A DNA stretch of 15,526 nt, from the NCBI GenBank assembly GCA_016220125.1, contig JACRIF010000034.1:1-15526 (forward strand). The letters run 5' to 3'. Below are positions 12,402 through 15,526 of this stretch, in pieces. Below the pieces are notes generated by a model. It was not told the origin of the DNA. It did no database searches and saw only the letters and a program-made list of their open reading frames with translations. A program made the translations under genes and the position numbers. This stretch comes from Candidatus Peregrinibacteria bacterium. GTDB lineage: Bacteria; Patescibacteriota; Gracilibacteria; UM-FILTER-43-11. Numbering within the stretch: position 1 is the stretch's first letter; every line of letters starts with the position of its first letter.

Positions 12402-12413
12402 CACTCGGGCACA
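12402..12413. repeat. Copy of the tRNA-Leu 5' end
   Basis: CACTCGGGCACA here is identical to 12280-12291, which spans the first bases of tRNA-Leu. The 110 bp between the copies is low-complexity, rich in TCGC words. This may be an insertion or recombination scar. Confidence 0.5.
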
Positions 12414-12516
12414 AAGCACGGAAATTTTATGGGTTTTGGCATTTAAAGTCAATTGACCCATGGGTTGCCCCTTAAAAGAGTGGTATTTTCACTCAGAATA
12501 TGGTAGAATATTTAGA

Positions 12517-12522
12517 TATAAT
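12517..12522 (+). promoter_or_regulatory. -10 element of the export operon, near-leaderless
   Basis: A perfect TATAAT ends 8 nt before ATG 12531, so transcription would start at or within 1-2 nt of the start codon. The -35 region (12494-12499) is poor. Confidence 0.45.
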
Positions 12523-12530
12523 CGAATCCC

Positions 12531-14312
12531 ATGAAGCCCCAAAAACAACATTCCTTTAAAAAATGGATCGTCCTATTGGTCATCGTTTTCTTGACCGGGG
12601 GCTTGGTTTACGCCGGAATGTCGCAAGGGAAAAAAGTGCAATATGAATCGGTCGAAGCCAAACGGATGGATCTGGTGCAGGAGGTGAGTGTGACGGGGCG
12701 TGTCCAGTCGGCCGACAGCGCGGATCTGGCGTTCGAAATGGGGGGAAGGGTGGAGGCGATCGAGGTGGAGGTAGGGCAAACGGTGAAAGCCGGGGACATC
12801 TTGGTCCGACTGAACGATGACGATTTGGCAGCCCAGCGTCGCCAGGCGCAGGCAAGCGTGCAGAGCGCCCAGGCGCAACTGGCTCAATTTCAGGCGGCCC
12901 TTGAAAGCCAGCAATCCAAGTTGGATGAGCTGAGGGCGGGCACCCGTCCCGAGGAGATTCAAGTCGCCCAGACGGCGGTCTACAACGCCCAAAAATCCTG
13001 GGAGGATGCGAAGCGGAATCTGGAAACCGTGAAATCCAAGGCGGAGGTCGATTTGTCGGAAAGCTTGAACAACGCGGTGACGGAATTGGCAAAGGCGGTC
13101 AATATCGGAAAAACATCCATGCTCACGTTGACGGACATTCAATACGCCCATTTCAACACGTTGGATCAGGACGGCATCCGGCTGGCCAATGCCAAGGCGG
13201 CAGCGGTGTTTGCGTTGCTGGGCGCGCAGGATGCCGGTCGCTGGATCAACAATTCGCTGGGCGTGTTGACCGGAGGAGCCTATGGCGATGCGACCGCGGC
13301 GCTGGCCAATCCGACTTCCGAGAATGTGGACCGGGCGATTGTTTCAACCTTGGACGGGCTCAGGAAGGCGAAAATCGCGCTCGAAACGGTGCCGTTGACA
13401 TCCGTTGTGACGTCGACGGAGCGGACGAATTTGGATTTGGAAAAGACAAATGTGAACAACGAGATCATCGCCGTGTCCGCGAAGCAACAGGCCATCGCGG
13501 TGCAGAAGGCCATGAACCGGAATTCGGTCACCTCGGCCGAAAGCCAGGAAAGCGATGCCAAGAATGCGCTGGCGAGTGCCCGCGATCAGTTGGCGCTCAA
13601 GGAGGCGGGAAGCACAGCCGAGCAGATCCGGGGGCAGGAGGCCCAGGTTCGCCAGGCGCAGGCCAATGTGAGTTCCCAAAAGGCCACCATTGCGCAAGCC
13701 GCGGCCAATGTTCAGGCCATCCAGGCCCGGATCGACAAAACCGTTCTCAAGACTCCGATTTCAGGAGTGGTCACAAGCCAAGAGGCGAAGGTGGGCGAGA
13801 TCGTGGCCGCGAACGCGGTGGTGGTGTCGGTGATCAGCGGGGCGTTCCAGATCGAATCGGACATTGCCGAGGTGGACATCGCCAAGGTGAAGCTTGGGGA
13901 TACCGCTAAGGTGACTTTGGATGCGTATGGCACCTCGGAGCAGTTTGGCGCGAAGGTCGTTAAAATCGACCCGGCGGAAACCATTGTCGAAGGGGTTCCG
14001 ACCTACACCGCCACCTTCGAGTTCGATCAGCAGGATGAACGGATCAAGTCGGGGATGACCGCCAATCTCGATATCGTGACCGACCATCGGGAAAATGTGG
14101 TCGCCATTCCGCAACGCGCCGTGTTGGCCAAGGAAGGGGAGCGTTCCGTGCGCGTGTTGGTGATGGAGGCGGATCCGAAGGATTCCAGCGACACCATTGA
14201 GGTCATGAAAGAGGTTCCGGTCAAAGTCGGGATTCGCGGGATCGATGGCAATGTCGAGATCCTGGAGGGAGTGAGGGAGGGCGACAAGGTGGTTACCGCT
14301 ATCAAAAATTAA
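12531..14312 (+). CDS. HlyD/MacA-type periplasmic adaptor with inserted helical domain
   Basis: Membrane-fusion protein that couples a MacB-like ABC exporter to substrate. 593 aa, longer than MacA (~370). Basic N-terminus then TM helix (~11-30). First lipoyl half: GRVEAIEVEVGQTVKAGDILVRLND (~68-92). A long coiled-coil hairpin rich in Ala/Gln carries an insertion of ~140 residues (~180-320) that includes TDIQYAHFNTLDQDGIRLANAK and looks like a separate helical bundle. Second lipoyl half: VLKTPISGVVTSQEAKVGEIV (~406-426). Then a beta-barrel domain (SDIAEVDIAKVKLGDTAKVTLDAYG) and a membrane-proximal domain ending GVREGDKVVTAIKN. Its TAA directly abuts the ATPase ATG, so the two are translationally linked. 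Context AATCCCATG without Shine-Dalgarno. Confidence 0.93.
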   Translation: MKPQKQHSFKKWIVLLVIVFLTGGLVYAGMSQGKKVQYESVEAKRMDLVQEVSVTGRVQSADSADLAFEMGGRVEAIEVEVGQTVKAGDILVRLNDDDLAAQRRQAQASVQSAQAQLAQFQAALESQQSKLDELRAGTRPEEIQVAQTAVYNAQKSWEDAKRNLETVKSKAEVDLSESLNNAVTELAKAVNIGKTSMLTLTDIQYAHFNTLDQDGIRLANAKAAAVFALLGAQDAGRWINNSLGVLTGGAYGDATAALANPTSENVDRAIVSTLDGLRKAKIALETVPLTSVVTSTERTNLDLEKTNVNNEIIAVSAKQQAIAVQKAMNRNSVTSAESQESDAKNALASARDQLALKEAGSTAEQIRGQEAQVRQAQANVSSQKATIAQAAANVQAIQARIDKTVLKTPISGVVTSQEAKVGEIVAANAVVVSVISGAFQIESDIAEVDIAKVKLGDTAKVTLDAYGTSEQFGAKVVKIDPAETIVEGVPTYTATFEFDQQDERIKSGMTANLDIVTDHRENVVAIPQRAVLAKEGERSVRVLVMEADPKDSSDTIEVMKEVPVKVGIRGIDGNVEILEGVREGDKVVTAIKN

Positions 14313-15047
14313 ATGGCGAAAAAAGTAGTTCCAATTTTGGAGGCGAGGCAATTGTTCATGACCTACAACCATGAGGAGAGTCCCACTCCCGTGCTGCACG
14401 ATGTCACGTTTTCGGTCGAGCCCGGCGAGTTTGTGGCCATCATGGGCCCTTCGGGTTCCGGAAAGTCCACACTCCTGCACATCATGGGGTTTCTCGACAG
14501 CCACACCAGTGGCACCTACCGTTTCAACGGAAAGCGGATGCAGGATTACACCGACAACGAGGTCGCGCGCATCCGCAACGACGACATGGGATTCATCTTC
14601 CAGGCCTTCAATCTGCTCGCGCGCACATCGGTTTATGAGAATGTGATGCTCCCGCTGATGTATTCCGATGTCCCCTCCAAGGAATGGCATGATCGAACCA
14701 TGAAGGCCATCGGCGATGTGGACCTGTTGCACCGGGCGGATTTTGACGTTTCGCGACTCTCCGGTGGCGAGAAGCAGCGCGTGGCCATCGCGCGGGCCTT
14801 GGTGAACGATCCCCGCGTCATTTTTGCGGATGAGCCGACGGGAAATTTGGACACCGCATCGGGAAAAAAGATCATGGAAATTCTCCAGCATCTGAATGAG
14901 GAGCATGGCCATACCATCGTGCTCATCACGCACGAGACGGGAACAGCCGAGCACGCGCGGCGTATTATTCGCATCGTGGACGGTCGCATTGTGGGCGACC
15001 ACAAGGTGCGTCATCACCGAACAGCGGAAAAGGAGTTTAAAAAATAA
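14313..15047 (+). CDS. MacB/LolD-type ABC transporter ATP-binding protein
   Basis: Cytoplasmic ATPase of the export system. 244 aa. Walker A GPSGSGKST (45-53), Q-loop Q97 in GFIFQAFNLL, signature LSGGEKQRVAIARAL (149-163), Walker B VIFADEP (169-175), D-loop GNLD, H-loop H207 in VLITHE. The FQAFNLL and DEPTGNLD segments are typical of the MacB/LolD/FtsE group. The C-terminal tail is Lys/His-rich (DHKVRHHRTAEKEFKK). No gap to the adaptor upstream; 89 bp and an 11-bp mirror array separate it from the permease. Confidence 0.96.
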   Translation: MAKKVVPILEARQLFMTYNHEESPTPVLHDVTFSVEPGEFVAIMGPSGSGKSTLLHIMGFLDSHTSGTYRFNGKRMQDYTDNEVARIRNDDMGFIFQAFNLLARTSVYENVMLPLMYSDVPSKEWHDRTMKAIGDVDLLHRADFDVSRLSGGEKQRVAIARALVNDPRVIFADEPTGNLDTASGKKIMEILQHLNEEHGHTIVLITHETGTAEHARRIIRIVDGRIVGDHKVRHHRTAEKEFKK

Positions 15048-15069
15048 CCCCCCGAAACCCCTCCGAAAA

Positions 15070-15132
15070 CAAATAGATTGCAAATGGAAAATCCATTTGT
15101 GATCCATCTGGTATCCATCTGTAATCCATCTG
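15070..15132. repeat. Mirror array of 11-bp words, second copy
   Basis: Words start at 15070 and 15081 (CAAATAGA, CAAATGGA: inverted) and at 15092, 15103, 15114, 15125 (TCCATTTG, then three TCCATCTG: direct). The 11-bp phase is unbroken across the inversion. CAAATGGA/TCCATTTG form an 8-bp hairpin with loop AAA. It lies four bases before the permease GTG. Confidence 0.9.
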
Positions 15133-15136
15133 GTCA

Positions 15137-15526
15137 GTGAAATTCCAATACATTTTCCCAACGGCGATGAAGGGGTTGCAGGCCCACAAGGCCCGCACGG
15201 CGCTGACCATTCTCGGCATCGTGATCGGCATCATGTCCATCATTATGGTCATGTCGATCGGCAAGGGCGCCGAGAGCTTGATCCTCAATCAGATCCAAGG
15301 TTTTGGCTCCAAGATGATGTCCGTGGAGCCGGGGCGGGAACCCAAGGGGCCCGCGGATATTTACGAAATTTTCACCGAGTCCCTGAAGGATCGTGAGGTG
15401 GAGGCGATTCGCAATCCCGCGAATGTGCCCGATGTGGACCGGGTGGAGCCATTTGTGGGGTACATCGACACCGTTGCATACGAAGGCGAAACCATGCGAA
15501 CCAGTGTCTATGGGGTCTCCTCGTTG
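15137..15526 (+). CDS. MacB/FtsX-type ABC transporter permease, partial (N-terminus)
   Basis: 130 codons, open to the window's right edge. The start is GTG 15137; an in-frame stop lies at 15122-15124 and no ATG lies between, while ATG 15167 would cut the amphipathic N-terminus. The sequence AMKGLQAHKARTALTILGIVIGIMSIIMVMSIGKGAESLILNQI, read as two adjacent pieces, has the usual MacB layout: a basic amphipathic helix, TM1 with LTILGIVIG, then SIGKGAE. The following region (GFGSKMMSVEPG..., VDRVEPFVGY) begins the large periplasmic domain. With the adaptor and ATPase it completes a tripartite-like exporter; the substrate is unknown. Confidence 0.92.
   Translation, partial: MKFQYIFPTAMKGLQAHKARTALTILGIVIGIMSIIMVMSIGKGAESLILNQIQGFGSKMMSVEPGREPKGPADIYEIFTESLKDREVEAIRNPANVPDVDRVEPFVGYIDTVAYEGETMRTSVYGVSSL

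Noticed and set aside
13761..15161. Long minus-strand open frame opposite the ABC operon (466 codons)
   Set aside because: Antisense to the adaptor and ATPase, both complete with all catalytic motifs; no independent promoter or domain.

Overview
The window is bacterial, with standard code: TGA is a normal stop in thrS, elp3 and the 271-aa membrane gene. Coding GC is moderate, intergenic DNA is AT-rich, and Shine-Dalgarno motifs are almost absent. Three features lean towards a Patescibacteria/CPR lineage, perhaps near Peregrinibacteria/Peribacteria: many small proteins of unknown family, a bacterial Elp3, and an HlyD-type adaptor with an extra inserted domain. This placement is an inference from gene style and has no phylogenetic support here.

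Layout. 1-538 (-): 5' part of a gene for a secreted protein made of near-identical 69-aa repeats; it leaves the window on the left. 692-1377 (-): gmk followed by tRNA-Gln(CUG), which sits inside a perfect 17-bp inverted repeat. 1456-1513: back-to-back promoters for gmk (-) and for a rightward, hairpin-rich transcript without an ORF (about 1520-1872). 2100-3035 (+): a multi-pass membrane protein. 3047-7822 (-): five leftward genes, in transcription order a two-TM small protein, a WecA/TagO-type glycosyl-1-phosphate transferase, two paralogous four-TM proteins with a conserved outer domain, and elp3. 7823-8387: a regulatory interval. 8388-10163 (+): thrS, ending in a strong bidirectional terminator. 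10224-11408 (-): an orphan charged protein. 11554-12288 (-): tRNA-Leu(CAA) followed by a SanA/YdcF-type protein. 12531 to the end (+): a MacAB-like export system (adaptor, ATPase and the start of the permease).

Three observations stand out. First, the interval upstream of thrS folds by eye into a T-box riboswitch: an ACC (Thr) codon in an internal loop, a short stem III, an antiterminator with a TGGAACC bulge, and a competing terminator. Second, the window holds at least seven arrays of short, strictly phased words (7 bp or 11 bp). Most are arranged as mirror images (inverted units, then direct units), most lie just before genes, and two lie in frame inside elp3. Third, a strong consensus promoter drives a structured RNA of no family I recognise.

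Functionally the window mixes translation (thrS, elp3, two tRNAs), nucleotide metabolism (gmk), envelope assembly (glycosyltransferase, SanA-like protein, membrane paralogs, secreted repeat protein) and export (ABC system).
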